Numbered from the stretch's first letter, positions 14,767-24,222 are shown. The stretch is 64,000 nt of DNA from Chryseobacterium panacisoli (GCF_008274625.1 NZ_VTRU01000003.1:62001-126000); one strand, 5' to 3'. Numbers and translations: made by a program. Notes: generated by a model not told the origin, from the letters alone.

Positions 14767-16347
14767 ATGAGCGAAAATCATCACGAAAGCTACGAAAATA
14801 TGACCGACAGGCAGAAAAACCGCACCATATGGAGTGTTATCACTGCCTCTTCACTCGGCACCCTGATAGAATGGTACGACTTCTATATCTTCGGAAGTTT
14901 AGCCATTGTTTTAGCTACTAAATTTTTTCCTGCAGATAACCCTACCGCAGCGTTTTTATCTACTCTGGCTACTTTTGCTGCCGGATTTGTTGTAAGACCT
15001 TTCGGAGCTTTATTTTTCGGAAGACTGGGAGATATTATCGGGAGAAAATACACTTTTCTTGTTACTTTACTGATCATGGGATTTTCTACTTTCCTGATCG
15101 GGTGTATTCCAAGCTATAAAACCATCGGGTTTATGGCACCGGTTTTAGTATTAATTTTAAGATTACTTCAGGGACTTGCCCTTGGCGGTGAATACGGAGG
15201 TGCTGCCACTTATGTTGCAGAATATGCCCAACCTCACCGAAGAGGCTACTGGACTTCCTGGATTCAGACTACCGCAACAGCAGGACTTTTCATTTCACTG
15301 ATCGTCATTCTCATCACAAAATCAACCCTGTCAGCAGAAGAATTTGACAACTGGGGATGGAGAGTTCCTTTCTGGATCTCGATTCTGATGGTTGCCGTTT
15401 CCTATGTCATCAGAAAGAATATGAAAGAATCGCCTCTTTTTGCTAAGGCTAAGAGCGAGGGGAAAACTTCTAAAAACCCTTTAAAAGAGAGTTTCGGGAA
15501 CAGATACAACTTTAAGTTTGTATTATTAGCTTTATTCGGAGCAGCAATGGGACAAGGCGTCATCTGGTACACAGGACAGTTCTACGCTATGAGTTTCCTT
15601 CAAAAGGTAATGAATGTAGAATCTGCACAGGTGGATTCATTGATGGCTACCGCTTTATTTTTAGGAACACCTTTCTTTGTATTTTTCGGATGGCTGTCTG
15701 ATAAAATCGGGAGAAAAGCAGTGATGATGACCGGAATGTTAGTCGCTATTCTTGCTTACAGACCTATTTATGACAGTATGTTCAAAAGTGTAAACCTTGA
15801 AAGCAAAACCGTTGCCGCCAATGGAATCACAGAAAAAAGAACCGCTAAAATCCATAGTGATATTGCTACGGACAGCCTGGTTACTTTTCATAAAGAAACT
15901 CTTTACACGGACGGCACTCTGATCAAAAAAGACAGTATCGTTCACTGGTCGCCTGCAGGAATTGTCATGAAAGACGGAAAAGCGGAGGAGCCAAAATTAT
16001 CAACTTCTGTAAAATTGAGCGATGACACTAAATGGTATCTGGTGTTCCTTGTATTTATCCAGGTCATATTTGTAACCATGGTATATGGGCCTATTGCTGC
16101 TTTCCTTGTTGAAATGTTCCCTGTAAGAATCCGCTATACCTCAATGTCGTTACCTTATCATATCGGAAACGGGGTATTCGGAGGCCTTCTTCCGGCCGTA
16201 GCGACTTATCTTGTAACCACTGGAAAAGATGCAGGACATGCAACATGGTATCTTGAAGGATTATGGTATCCGATTGGAGTGGCTACGATATGTCTCATCA
16301 TCGGATTGTTTTATCTTAAAAATAAGAACAACAATCTTCACGATTAG
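14767..16347 (+). CDS. MFS transporter of the metabolite:H+ symporter type with periplasmic insertion
   Basis: A 526-residue, 12-helix MFS protein. The MHS-type signature VVRPFGALFFGRLGDIIGRK covers residues 76-94, and the second-half motif SDKIGRK is at 311-317. Between helix 9 (about 318-336) and helix 10 (about 423-442) lies an extra hydrophilic block of roughly 85 residues; by MFS topology this loop faces the periplasm. Most relatives have only a short loop there. With an upstream porin and downstream acetate/propionate ligases, it probably imports a small carboxylate, but proline/betaine-type substrates are also known in the family. Confidence 0.85.
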   Translation: MSENHHESYENMTDRQKNRTIWSVITASSLGTLIEWYDFYIFGSLAIVLATKFFPADNPTAAFLSTLATFAAGFVVRPFGALFFGRLGDIIGRKYTFLVTLLIMGFSTFLIGCIPSYKTIGFMAPVLVLILRLLQGLALGGEYGGAATYVAEYAQPHRRGYWTSWIQTTATAGLFISLIVILITKSTLSAEEFDNWGWRVPFWISILMVAVSYVIRKNMKESPLFAKAKSEGKTSKNPLKESFGNRYNFKFVLLALFGAAMGQGVIWYTGQFYAMSFLQKVMNVESAQVDSLMATALFLGTPFFVFFGWLSDKIGRKAVMMTGMLVAILAYRPIYDSMFKSVNLESKTVAANGITEKRTAKIHSDIATDSLVTFHKETLYTDGTLIKKDSIVHWSPAGIVMKDGKAEEPKLSTSVKLSDDTKWYLVFLVFIQVIFVTMVYGPIAAFLVEMFPVRIRYTSMSLPYHIGNGVFGGLLPAVATYLVTTGKDAGHATWYLEGLWYPIGVATICLIIGLFYLKNKNNNLHD

Positions 16348-16390
16348 GCACTGAATCACTCAAATTTTTATTAATTTTAAAACTACTAAA

Positions 16391-16618
16391 ATGAACGGAC
16401 TAAAAAAAATATTAGGCATTCTCTGGATCGCCATTGCGGTGATTGTAGGATATTTCGGAATTACGGTATTGGGAATCCCCAAAATCGCATCCGGAAAACA
16501 GGAAGACCTGGTTTTTGGCATTATCATCCTTTTTGTACTGATGCCGATAATTTCAGGCGGAATGGCCATTTTCGGTTATTATGCCTTAAAAGGAGAATAT
16601 TCTGACGATAAAATTTAA
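16391..16618 (+). CDS. Small two-helix membrane protein (DUF6814-like)
   Basis: A 75-residue protein with two transmembrane helices (about 5-28 and 40-64) separated by a polar loop containing GKQED. It lies 43 bp after the MHS transporter and before a strong hairpin terminator, so it is probably the last gene of the porin-transporter transcript. I believe it belongs to DUF6814, a family seen beside such transporters, and it may be an accessory subunit. No function is known. Confidence 0.7.
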   Translation: MNGLKKILGILWIAIAVIVGYFGITVLGIPKIASGKQEDLVFGIIILFVLMPIISGGMAIFGYYALKGEYSDDKI

Positions 16619-16633
16619 AAACAATATAAAACA

Positions 16634-16670
16634 GATAATTGATGAATGCGGCATTCATCAATTATCTTTT
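16634..16670 (+). terminator. Long perfect hairpin between transporter and sensor genes
   Basis: GATAATTGATGAATG pairs with CATTCATCAATTATC over 15 bp with a 3-base loop, followed by four T. It probably ends the porin-transporter transcript, or acts as a processing/attenuation site for the sensor genes downstream. The stem is longer than most terminators in this window. Confidence 0.75.
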
Positions 16671-16684
16671 ACCAGTAATCATTT

Positions 16685-16879
16685 ATGAAAAAGAGACACG
16701 AGCAAAAACTTATCATACTGAGCGTAGGACTTATGATCGCTTTCAGCATTCCTATTTCATTGCTATTCAACAATGACAGGGAAGTTTTGGGCTATCCTAT
16801 GATTCTGATCTACCTGTTCGCAGTCTGGATGATTTCCATTGTGATTTCTTTTGTCATTATAAAAAGGCATGATGAGTAG
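16685..16879 (+). CDS. Small membrane protein preceding the symporter-kinase
   Basis: A 64-residue protein with two transmembrane helices (about 8-28 and 37-58) and charged ends. Its last 11 nt overlap the start of the symporter/histidine-kinase gene, a sign of translational coupling. Its size and place recall the small subunit that accompanies some sodium:solute symporters (DUF4212-like), but the sequence match is not clear enough to name it. A structural partner for the sensor is a reasonable guess. Confidence 0.65.
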   Translation: MKKRHEQKLIILSVGLMIAFSIPISLLFNNDREVLGYPMILIYLFAVWMISIVISFVIIKRHDE

Positions 16880-19574
16880 TTTCGCATTATTTTTTGTTGT
16901 TCTGTTTTACCTTGCCCTTCTTTTCTTAGTTGCTCATCTGGCAGAGAAGAAAAGGAGTAAACTATGGATCAACAATCCTTACATCTACGCCCTGTCTCTT
17001 GCGGTATATTGTACTGCGTGGACGTATTATGGAAGCATTGGTGTGGCAGCTACCAGCGGATTAAACTATCTGCCGATTTACATTGGCCCTATTATGATCA
17101 TTCCGGCATGGATCTACATCAATACCCGGATTGTGAGAATTTCAAGAGTCAATAAAATAAGCAGCCTTGCCGATTTTATCTCATTAAGATATGGGAACAG
17201 CAGAAGCCTGAGTGCTATTATTACAGTAGTCTGTCTTTTGGCTATTGTTCCTTATATCGGGCTGCAGATCAAAGCCATTTCGGAAACATTCCATCTGGTG
17301 ACGGAAACACCGATGTCGAAAGATATCCTGACTGATAACGCTACTTTTGTGGTGGTTTTAATTGCCTTATTTTCCTCTTATTATGGAACACGATATGTAG
17401 ATGCTTCGGAAAAACGTCTGGGAATTATCTCTGCTATCGCCCTGGAAAGCTTTTTAAAACTATTCTTTATTATTATTCTCGGACTTTTCGTGATTTATTA
17501 TGCCTTTGATGGATTCTCAGATATCTATGAGAAGGCCAGCAAGTTTGAAGATTTTAAAGAAAAAAACACTTTCAACGGGATTGAAGGTGCCATGAACTGG
17601 ATGATTTTGTGTATGATTTCCGCTACGGCGATCTGTATTCTTCCGAGACAGTTTCACACCGCCATTGTCGAAAACAGACAGGAAAAACATATCAAAACAG
17701 CGATCTGGTTTTTTCCCCTTTACCTTTTAATCTTCACCGTATTTATTTTTCCGATTGCCTGGGGAGGAAGGCTGATTTTCGACGGACAGAAAGTAAACCC
17801 TGAGTTCTACTCTATCCTGATTCCGCAGCATTTTGGTAATACCTTAATCACAGTGCTTGTTTTTCTTGGAGGATTGAGCTCTTGTATTTCCATGATCATT
17901 ATTTCCGCCATTACTCTCTCCATCATGCTTTCCAATAACCTCATCATTCCATATGGACTGCTTGGAAAATTAAAATCTGAAAGTGAAGAAAAAAATACAA
18001 GAAGCATTACCAATATCAGAAAAATCAGCATTTTCGCTCTGATCATTATGGCTTTTGCCTTCTATAAGTATTTTATTCTGAAGACCTCACTGGATTCTGT
18101 GGGATTGATCTCATTTGTTGTCATTGCCCAGCTGGCACCTGCATTTTTCGGAGCATTATTCTGGAGAAGAGGAAGTTATAAAGGCGCTGTAACAGGACTT
18201 TTAGCAGGATTAGTGATTTGTTATTTCGGACTTATCATTCCACAGTATTATTTTTCATACAACCAGGAGCTTAAAGGAGTAATCAGGGATATGTATAATG
18301 CTTTCGGCTTTTTCACCATTCCTTATCTGGGAAGAATTCCTCAGATCTTTTTCTGGTCGATGCTCGTGAATACAAGCTTGTTTACTATTGTTTCTGTAAG
18401 TTCTAAAGGAAATTACCGTGAAAGAAATTTTGCTGAACTGTATGTAGACATTGACAAATACATTCAGAATCATGAAAATGCTTTTATCTGGCGTGGAACA
18501 GCTTATATTTCGGATATTCAGAATATTCTGGAACGCTTTTTAGGCAAAAACAAAACAGAGCAGGCATTGCGAATTTTTAATTTAAAATATAATATCGACT
18601 CCAAAACAGAAACCGCCGATTCAAGATTTATCAAATTTTCAGAAAACCTTTTAGCAGGAAGAATCGGTACAGCTTCAGCAAAAATATTAATTGAAGGGGT
18701 TACCAAAGAAGATAAGATATCTTTAAAAGAGGTTTTAAATATTCTTGAAGAATCTAAAGAAAATATCAGCTTAAATAAAAAGCTTACCGAACAGTCCGAA
18801 GAACTGCAAAAACTTTCCGACGATCTACGAACCGCCAATGAGAACCTCATCATCAAAGACCGCCAAAAAGACGACTTCCTGGACTCTGTTGCCCACGAAC
18901 TGAGAACTCCCATCACTGCCATTCGTTCTGCAGGAGAAATTTTAGCAGATGATGACGATATTCCTTTTGACATCAAACAGGAGTTTTTAAGCAACATTAT
19001 CACAGAATCTGACAGATTGAGTGAAATCATCAACGATATTTTATATCTGGACAAATTACAGCATGGCGAAATCTCTTTACACATTCAGGAAAATAATATT
19101 ATTGAAACTTATAAAAAAGCATTAAGCCCGCTTCTTCACCTGATACAGCAGAAAAATATTCATTTAAGTGAGGTTAATCTTCTGAATCAGTTTATATTTG
19201 AATATGATGAAGCAAGAATGATTCAGCTGTTTCAGAACATCTGGGGAAATGCCTTAAAATTCACAGAAGATCAGGGAACAATCCAGACCAAATTATTTGA
19301 AAAAGACGAGCAGTTGACAATCAGTATTTTCAATACCGGGAAACATATTCCGGAAGGAGATCTGGAAATGATTTTTGACAAGTTTTATCAATCGAAAAAC
19401 CAAAATATTTTAAAGCCTACAGGAAGCGGACTGGGACTGGCCATTTCCAAAAAAATTATACAGGCACACGGAGGAAGCATAAAAGCTGAAAACAGCGGAC
19501 TGGGCGTAACTTTCACTATAAGCATTCCTGAAAAAACTAAAAAAGAGACTACAGATGAAGTTGAACACCATTAA
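16869..19574 (+). CDS. Sodium:solute symporter / histidine kinase fusion (CbrA/CrbS-like)
   Basis: A 901-residue sensor. Residues 1 to about 510 form an SLC5-type sodium:solute symporter with around 13 helices; after a linker and a coiled-coil-like stretch (about 630-665) comes the kinase: phospho-acceptor His676 in VAHELRTP, the N box near 790-797 (NIWGNALKF) and glycine-rich lid GSGLGLAISK near the end. This is the CbrA/CrbS layout. CrbS controls acetyl-CoA synthetase in Vibrio and Pseudomonas, and here acs lies four genes downstream, so acetate or a related carboxylate is the likely signal. ATG codons at 16869 and 16872 are both possible starts. Confidence 0.93.
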   Translation: MMSSFALFFVVLFYLALLFLVAHLAEKKRSKLWINNPYIYALSLAVYCTAWTYYGSIGVAATSGLNYLPIYIGPIMIIPAWIYINTRIVRISRVNKISSLADFISLRYGNSRSLSAIITVVCLLAIVPYIGLQIKAISETFHLVTETPMSKDILTDNATFVVVLIALFSSYYGTRYVDASEKRLGIISAIALESFLKLFFIIILGLFVIYYAFDGFSDIYEKASKFEDFKEKNTFNGIEGAMNWMILCMISATAICILPRQFHTAIVENRQEKHIKTAIWFFPLYLLIFTVFIFPIAWGGRLIFDGQKVNPEFYSILIPQHFGNTLITVLVFLGGLSSCISMIIISAITLSIMLSNNLIIPYGLLGKLKSESEEKNTRSITNIRKISIFALIIMAFAFYKYFILKTSLDSVGLISFVVIAQLAPAFFGALFWRRGSYKGAVTGLLAGLVICYFGLIIPQYYFSYNQELKGVIRDMYNAFGFFTIPYLGRIPQIFFWSMLVNTSLFTIVSVSSKGNYRERNFAELYVDIDKYIQNHENAFIWRGTAYISDIQNILERFLGKNKTEQALRIFNLKYNIDSKTETADSRFIKFSENLLAGRIGTASAKILIEGVTKEDKISLKEVLNILEESKENISLNKKLTEQSEELQKLSDDLRTANENLIIKDRQKDDFLDSVAHELRTPITAIRSAGEILADDDDIPFDIKQEFLSNIITESDRLSEIINDILYLDKLQHGEISLHIQENNIIETYKKALSPLLHLIQQKNIHLSEVNLLNQFIFEYDEARMIQLFQNIWGNALKFTEDQGTIQTKLFEKDEQLTISIFNTGKHIPEGDLEMIFDKFYQSKNQNILKPTGSGLGLAISKKIIQAHGGSIKAENSGLGVTFTISIPEKTKKETTDEVEHH

Positions 19575-19583
19575 AACCTTCTT

Positions 19584-19943
19584 ATGAGAAAGATAATTAT
19601 TGCCGATGATGAACACAAAATACTAATGTCGCTGGAATACAGCTTCAAAAAAAATGGCTATGACGTTTATATTGCCCGTGACGGTACGGAAGTCCTCGAC
19701 TTTTTGAAAACAATGGTCCCGGATGTGATCCTTCTCGATATTATGATGCCAAACCTTGATGGCTACAGTACTTTGGACCTCATAAAGCAAGACGAAAAAC
19801 TAAGAGACACCAAAGTGATCTTTCTGAGTGCTAAAAACAATCCCAGAGATATTGGAAAAGGATTGGAAAGGGGTGCTGATGCCTATGTTACAAAACCCTA
19901 CTCCATCAAAAAACTGATGCAGCAGATTGAAGAGATGTTTTAA
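19584..19943 (+). CDS. Receiver-only response regulator
   Basis: At 119 residues this is a single CheY-like receiver domain: acidic pocket Asp8/Asp9, phospho-acceptor Asp52 in LLDIMMPNLDG, switch Ser82, and Lys104 in VTKP. No DNA-binding or enzymatic output domain follows before the stop. It lies 9 bp after the symporter-kinase gene and is surely its partner. Known CbrB and CrbR partners have DNA-binding outputs, so the Bacteroidetes version must act through another protein or by protein contact. Confidence 0.94.
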   Translation: MRKIIIADDEHKILMSLEYSFKKNGYDVYIARDGTEVLDFLKTMVPDVILLDIMMPNLDGYSTLDLIKQDEKLRDTKVIFLSAKNNPRDIGKGLERGADAYVTKPYSIKKLMQQIEEMF

Positions 19944-19952
19944 GAGAGAATT

Positions 19953-19973
19953 AAGAGCCAAGAATCAAGATAT
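19953..19973. repeat. Three AAGAnnn heptads
   Basis: AAGAGCC, AAGAATC, AAGATAT follow one another 9 bp after the response-regulator stop codon. This is the unit type that also frames the four-helix-bundle gene at the start of the window. Confidence 0.65.
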
Positions 19974-20027
19974 AAAACTTCAGATAGCGAGTAGTAAAAA
20001 CTATTATTACTTCATCTTGGCTACCAA

Positions 20028-20046
20028 TTATCCTTGTCAAGGATAA
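20028..20046. promoter_or_regulatory. 19-bp perfect palindrome upstream of the PrpE-like gene
   Basis: TTATCCTTG-T-CAAGGATAA is a perfect inverted repeat with a one-base centre, ending 22 bp before the ATG at 20069. It has the size of a dimeric repressor/activator site. On the plus strand it is followed by an A-run, so it could instead be read as a terminator only on the minus strand, where no gene needs one. An operator is the better reading. Confidence 0.5.
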
Positions 20047-20068
20047 AAAAAACAAACACGATATTGAT

Positions 20069-21955
20069 ATGGATACAGATACATTATTTAAACAAAGCAT
20101 AGAAAACAAAGAAGATTTCTGGAAAAAACAGGCAGAAGAAATCAAATGGTTTGAATTCCCACAACAGATTCTTTCAAATGGTGAAAATGATTACCCACAA
20201 TGGTTTTCCGACGGAAGACTCAATATGTGCTATTTATGTATCGACAAGCATATTGAAGAGGGATTCGGAGATCAGGTTGCTATCGTTTATGACTCCCCTG
20301 TTACTCATCAGAAGAAGACCTACACCTTCAATCAGGCAAAAGAGGAAATTTCAAAACTGGCAGGAGGACTGGTTTCTTTGGGATTAAAAAAAGGAGATAC
20401 GGCAGTTATTTATATGCCTATGATTCCGCAAACGCTTTTTTCAATGCTGGCATGCGCAAGAATCGGGGTTATCCATAATGTGGTTTTCGGAGGCTTTGCT
20501 CCCCACGAACTTGTAGTCAGAATTGACGACTGCAAACCAAAAGTTTTAATCACAGCCACTGCAGGAGTAGAAATTGCCAAAAGAATTCCTTACCTCCCAC
20601 TGGTTGAAAAAGCTATTGAACTCGCACAGGATAAAGTAGACCATATTGTGGTGTACAACAGAAAACTAGTAGATAATCAGGAAGAAATGTTCGAGGGATT
20701 GATTGATTATGAAGAACTGGTTGAAAAATCAGCTCCGGCAGATTGTATTTCTGTGGAATCTACTCACCCGCTTTACCTTCTTTACACATCAGGAACTACA
20801 GGAAAGCCGAAAGGCATTGTTCGTGATACCGGAGGTTATGCAACTGCTTTAAAATTTTCGATGAAATATGTTTACGGCGTTGAACCGGGAGAAACCTATT
20901 GGGCTGCTTCGGATTTCGGATGGGCAGTTGGGCATAGTTTTTCAGTATACGGACCACTCATCAACAGAAACACAACTATTATTTTTGAGGGAAAACCTAT
21001 CATGACTCCTGATGCAGGAACATTCTGGAGAATCATTTCAGAATATAAGGTTTCAGTGATGTTTACTGCACCTACTGCTATCAGAGCAATCAAAAAAGAA
21101 GATCCGAACGGAGAGCTGGTAAAAAAATATGATTTAACCCATTTCAAAAAACAGTTTCTGGCGGGTGAAAGATGTGATGTGGCAACTCTGGACTGGTTTG
21201 CAGAACATATCGGAATTCCGGCTATAGACCATTGGTGGCAGACAGAATCCGGATGGCCTATGCTTGGATTGCTGACTCATGATGAAAGCTATCAGATTAA
21301 AAGAGCTGCCGCAGGAAAACCTGTTCCGGGATATGACATTAAAATTTTTGATGAAAACGGACTGGAACTCGATCCTCATCACGAAGGCTATCTGGTGATC
21401 AAACTTCCACTTCCACCTGGCGCTATGCTTGGAATATGGAAAGACTACGAACGTTTTGAAAACAGTTATCTGTCTCAGTACAAAGGGTATTATTTCTCTG
21501 GAGACGGTGCGATACAGGATGAAGACGGTTATATTTTCATCACAGGAAGAGTGGATGATGTAATTAATGTTGCAGGACACAGACTTTCTACTTCTGAAAT
21601 GGAGGAAATTGTTTCTTCACATCCTGATGTTGCAGAATGCGCAGTGGTAGGTATTGATGACGATTTAAAAGGACAGGTCCCTTTTGCTACTGTTGTTTTG
21701 AAAAACGGATCAGTAATTTCTGAAGAAGATATTGAAAAAGATATCATCCAGATGGTCCGCAACAAAATCGGAGCGGTAGCTTTTCTGAAAAACGCTATGG
21801 TTGTCAAACGCTTACCTAAAACACGATCCGGAAAGATTTTAAGAAAACTGATCCGAACACTACTTGACGGAAAAGATTTCCAGATTCCTTCAACAATTGA
21901 CGATGAGAAAATCATTGATGAAATTCAGGAAAAAATCAAGGAATACAAGGCTTAA
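20069..21955 (+). CDS. prpE: Propionate-CoA ligase-like acyl-CoA synthetase
   Basis: A 628-residue AMP-forming acyl-CoA synthetase. The P-loop region reads YTSGTTGKPKGIVRDTGG, where VRDxGG is typical of PrpE/ACSS3 propionyl-CoA synthetases, and the active-site motif is WWQTESGWP, also PrpE-like, against the acetate type WWQTETGG. The C-terminal catalytic lysine lies in KTRSGKILRK, the site acetylated in this family. Next to acs and the acetate sensor, it probably activates propionate or other short acids, giving propionyl-CoA and AMP. Acetate may be a side substrate. Confidence 0.85.
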   Translation: MDTDTLFKQSIENKEDFWKKQAEEIKWFEFPQQILSNGENDYPQWFSDGRLNMCYLCIDKHIEEGFGDQVAIVYDSPVTHQKKTYTFNQAKEEISKLAGGLVSLGLKKGDTAVIYMPMIPQTLFSMLACARIGVIHNVVFGGFAPHELVVRIDDCKPKVLITATAGVEIAKRIPYLPLVEKAIELAQDKVDHIVVYNRKLVDNQEEMFEGLIDYEELVEKSAPADCISVESTHPLYLLYTSGTTGKPKGIVRDTGGYATALKFSMKYVYGVEPGETYWAASDFGWAVGHSFSVYGPLINRNTTIIFEGKPIMTPDAGTFWRIISEYKVSVMFTAPTAIRAIKKEDPNGELVKKYDLTHFKKQFLAGERCDVATLDWFAEHIGIPAIDHWWQTESGWPMLGLLTHDESYQIKRAAAGKPVPGYDIKIFDENGLELDPHHEGYLVIKLPLPPGAMLGIWKDYERFENSYLSQYKGYYFSGDGAIQDEDGYIFITGRVDDVINVAGHRLSTSEMEEIVSSHPDVAECAVVGIDDDLKGQVPFATVVLKNGSVISEEDIEKDIIQMVRNKIGAVAFLKNAMVVKRLPKTRSGKILRKLIRTLLDGKDFQIPSTIDDEKIIDEIQEKIKEYKA

Positions 21956-22015
21956 GCCAGAAATTAAACATAAATTTAAAATAAAATAAATTCAAATTTC
22001 AAAAACGAAAGGGAT

Positions 22016-23923
22016 ATGAGAAATTACTTAATAGAAGATTTACCACAGTATTTTGAAGATTATAAAAAGTCTATCAAAAATCCTAAAAAATTCTGGGATA
22101 AGGTAGCGGATCAAAATTTCGTGTGGTACCAAAGATGGAGCAAGGTTGTTAAGTACGATATGAATGAAGCTAAAATCACCTGGTTCAAAAATGCAAAACT
22201 TAATATTACAAAAAACTGTATCGACAGACATCTTACTGTAAGAGGAGAAAAGACAGCGATCATCTGGGAACCTAACGATCCAAAGGAAGAAGCTCAACAT
22301 ATTTCTTACAACGAACTATACACGCGTGTTAATAAAACAGCCAATGTTTTACGTGATATGGGTATTGAAAAAGGTGACAGAGTCTGTATTTATCTCCCAA
22401 TGATCCCTGAATTAGCTATTACAATGCTTGCCTGTGCAAAGCTGGGAGCAGTACATTCTGTGATCTTTGCAGGATTCTCAGCTTCAGCAGTTGCTTCAAG
22501 GGTAAATGACTGTGAAGCAAAAATGGTGATCACATCAGATGGAAGTTACAGAGGAAATAAAGTTCTTGACCTGAAAAGTATTGTTGATGATGCCTTGGAA
22601 AAAACACCGACAGTTGAAAACGTTCTTGTAGTAAAAAGAACTCACAACGAGATTAAAATGAAAGAAGGCAGAGATCATTGGATGGCCGATCTGTATGAGA
22701 AAGCTTCTCCTGATTTTGTTACGGTAATTATGGATTCTGAAGATCCGCTCTTCATTTTATATACTTCCGGGTCTACAGGAAAACCAAAAGGAATGCTGCA
22801 TACCTGTGCAGGCTATATGGTGTATACCGCCTACACCTTCAAAAATGTGTTTAATTATAAAGAAAATGATATTTATTGGTGTACAGCAGACATCGGGTGG
22901 ATTACGGGACATTCCTACATTCTTTACGGACCTTTATTAAATGGAGCTACCACCGTAATTTTTGAAGGCGTTCCTACCTATCCTGAACCGGACCGCTTCT
23001 GGGAAGTCATTGAAAAACATAAGATCACTCAGTTTTATACCGCTCCTACTGCCATCCGTTCTTTAGCGAAAGAAAGTGCAGAATGGGTAGACAAACATGA
23101 TCTGAGCTCTCTGAAAGTAATTGGTTCCGTAGGTGAACCTATCAACGATGAAGCCTGGCACTGGTTCAATGATCACGTTGGAAAGAAAAAATGCCCGATT
23201 GTGGATACGTGGTGGCAGACTGAAACAGGAGGAATTATGATTTCACCATTGCCTTTTGTAACACCTACCAAACCTACTTATGCCACTCTCCCATTACCCG
23301 GTGTACAACCTGTTCTGATGGATGATAAACGAAATGAAATCGCCGGAAATCAGGTGACGGGAAATCTTTGCATCCGCTTTCCATGGCCGGGAATTGCGAG
23401 AACCATCTGGGGTGATCATCAACGGTATAAAGAAACGTATTTTACAGCTTTTCCCGGGAAATATTTCACCGGAGACGGTGCTTTGAGGGATGAAGTAGGT
23501 TATTACAGAATTACCGGCCGTGTAGATGATGTAATTATTGTTTCCGGACACAACCTGGGAACCGCACCTATTGAAGACAGTATCAATCAGCATCCTGCCG
23601 TTGCGGAATCTGCTATTGTAGGCTATCCGCACGATATCAAAGGAAATGCACTGTACGGTTATGTAATGCTTAAAGAATCCGGAGAAGGACGTGATAAAGA
23701 AAATCTGAAGAAAGAAATCAATCAACTGATTTCAGATCAGATTGGGCCCATTGCCAAGCTGGATAAAATACAGTTTGTTTCCGGACTTCCAAAAACACGT
23801 TCCGGAAAAATTATGCGTAGAATATTGAGAAAAATTGCGGAAGGTGATTTCAGTAATTTTGGAGATATCAGTACGCTTTTAAATCCTGAAATTGTAGAAG
23901 AGATCAAAAACGAAAGAATTTAA
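22016..23923 (+). CDS. acs: Acetyl-CoA synthetase (AMP-forming)
   Basis: The 635-residue enzyme converts acetate, ATP and CoA to acetyl-CoA. Motifs: the ATP loop YTSGSTGKPKGMLHT, ADIGWITGHSY, WWQTETGG with the acetate-selecting Trp, and the C-terminal PKTRSGKIMRR with the catalytic lysine. It lies 60 bp after the PrpE-like gene and ends at a strong terminator, so the two ligases form one transcript. Control by the upstream CrbS-like sensor is likely by analogy with Vibrio and Pseudomonas but not shown by the sequence. Confidence 0.96.
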   Translation: MRNYLIEDLPQYFEDYKKSIKNPKKFWDKVADQNFVWYQRWSKVVKYDMNEAKITWFKNAKLNITKNCIDRHLTVRGEKTAIIWEPNDPKEEAQHISYNELYTRVNKTANVLRDMGIEKGDRVCIYLPMIPELAITMLACAKLGAVHSVIFAGFSASAVASRVNDCEAKMVITSDGSYRGNKVLDLKSIVDDALEKTPTVENVLVVKRTHNEIKMKEGRDHWMADLYEKASPDFVTVIMDSEDPLFILYTSGSTGKPKGMLHTCAGYMVYTAYTFKNVFNYKENDIYWCTADIGWITGHSYILYGPLLNGATTVIFEGVPTYPEPDRFWEVIEKHKITQFYTAPTAIRSLAKESAEWVDKHDLSSLKVIGSVGEPINDEAWHWFNDHVGKKKCPIVDTWWQTETGGIMISPLPFVTPTKPTYATLPLPGVQPVLMDDKRNEIAGNQVTGNLCIRFPWPGIARTIWGDHQRYKETYFTAFPGKYFTGDGALRDEVGYYRITGRVDDVIIVSGHNLGTAPIEDSINQHPAVAESAIVGYPHDIKGNALYGYVMLKESGEGRDKENLKKEINQLISDQIGPIAKLDKIQFVSGLPKTRSGKIMRRILRKIAEGDFSNFGDISTLLNPEIVEEIKNERI

Positions 23924-23947
23924 ATGTATTCAATTTTTTAACCAATG

Positions 23948-23978
23948 AAAGCCCCGGAAATAGTTTTCGGGGCTTTTT
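23948..23978 (+). terminator. Intrinsic terminator after acs
   Basis: AAAGCCCCG pairs with CGGGGCTTT, extended by GAAA/TTTT, and is followed by T residues. It closes the ligase operon. Confidence 0.9.
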
Positions 23979-24222
23979 ATTGGTTTTAACTGTATAATTA
24001 ATGTACATTTTTTCCAAAAACAGGAAAAATAAGAAAAGGAATTATTTTCGAAAATAAACATTATCCAATTATTAAAATTAAACACCTGTTCAACAATTAT
24101 TCTCATATATTGTTCCACTCTATTGAAAACAGAATATTAATTAACAAATTATATTGCCTTAAATACAATGATAATAAGAAAATTATTACTAACTTTAATC
24201 AGAACTTTAAAACCAATTAACT
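23979..24222. other. AT-rich spacer without gene
   Basis: I see no gene, strong hairpin or repeat in these bases. The last 60 contain TAACTTTA near 24188, an imperfect -7-like element for the following gene. Confidence 0.5.

Noticed and set aside
18518..19084. 188-residue minus-strand frame inside the symporter-kinase gene
   Set aside because: It is antisense to the conserved linker/kinase region; Ser- and Leu-rich composition is that of a shadow frame.
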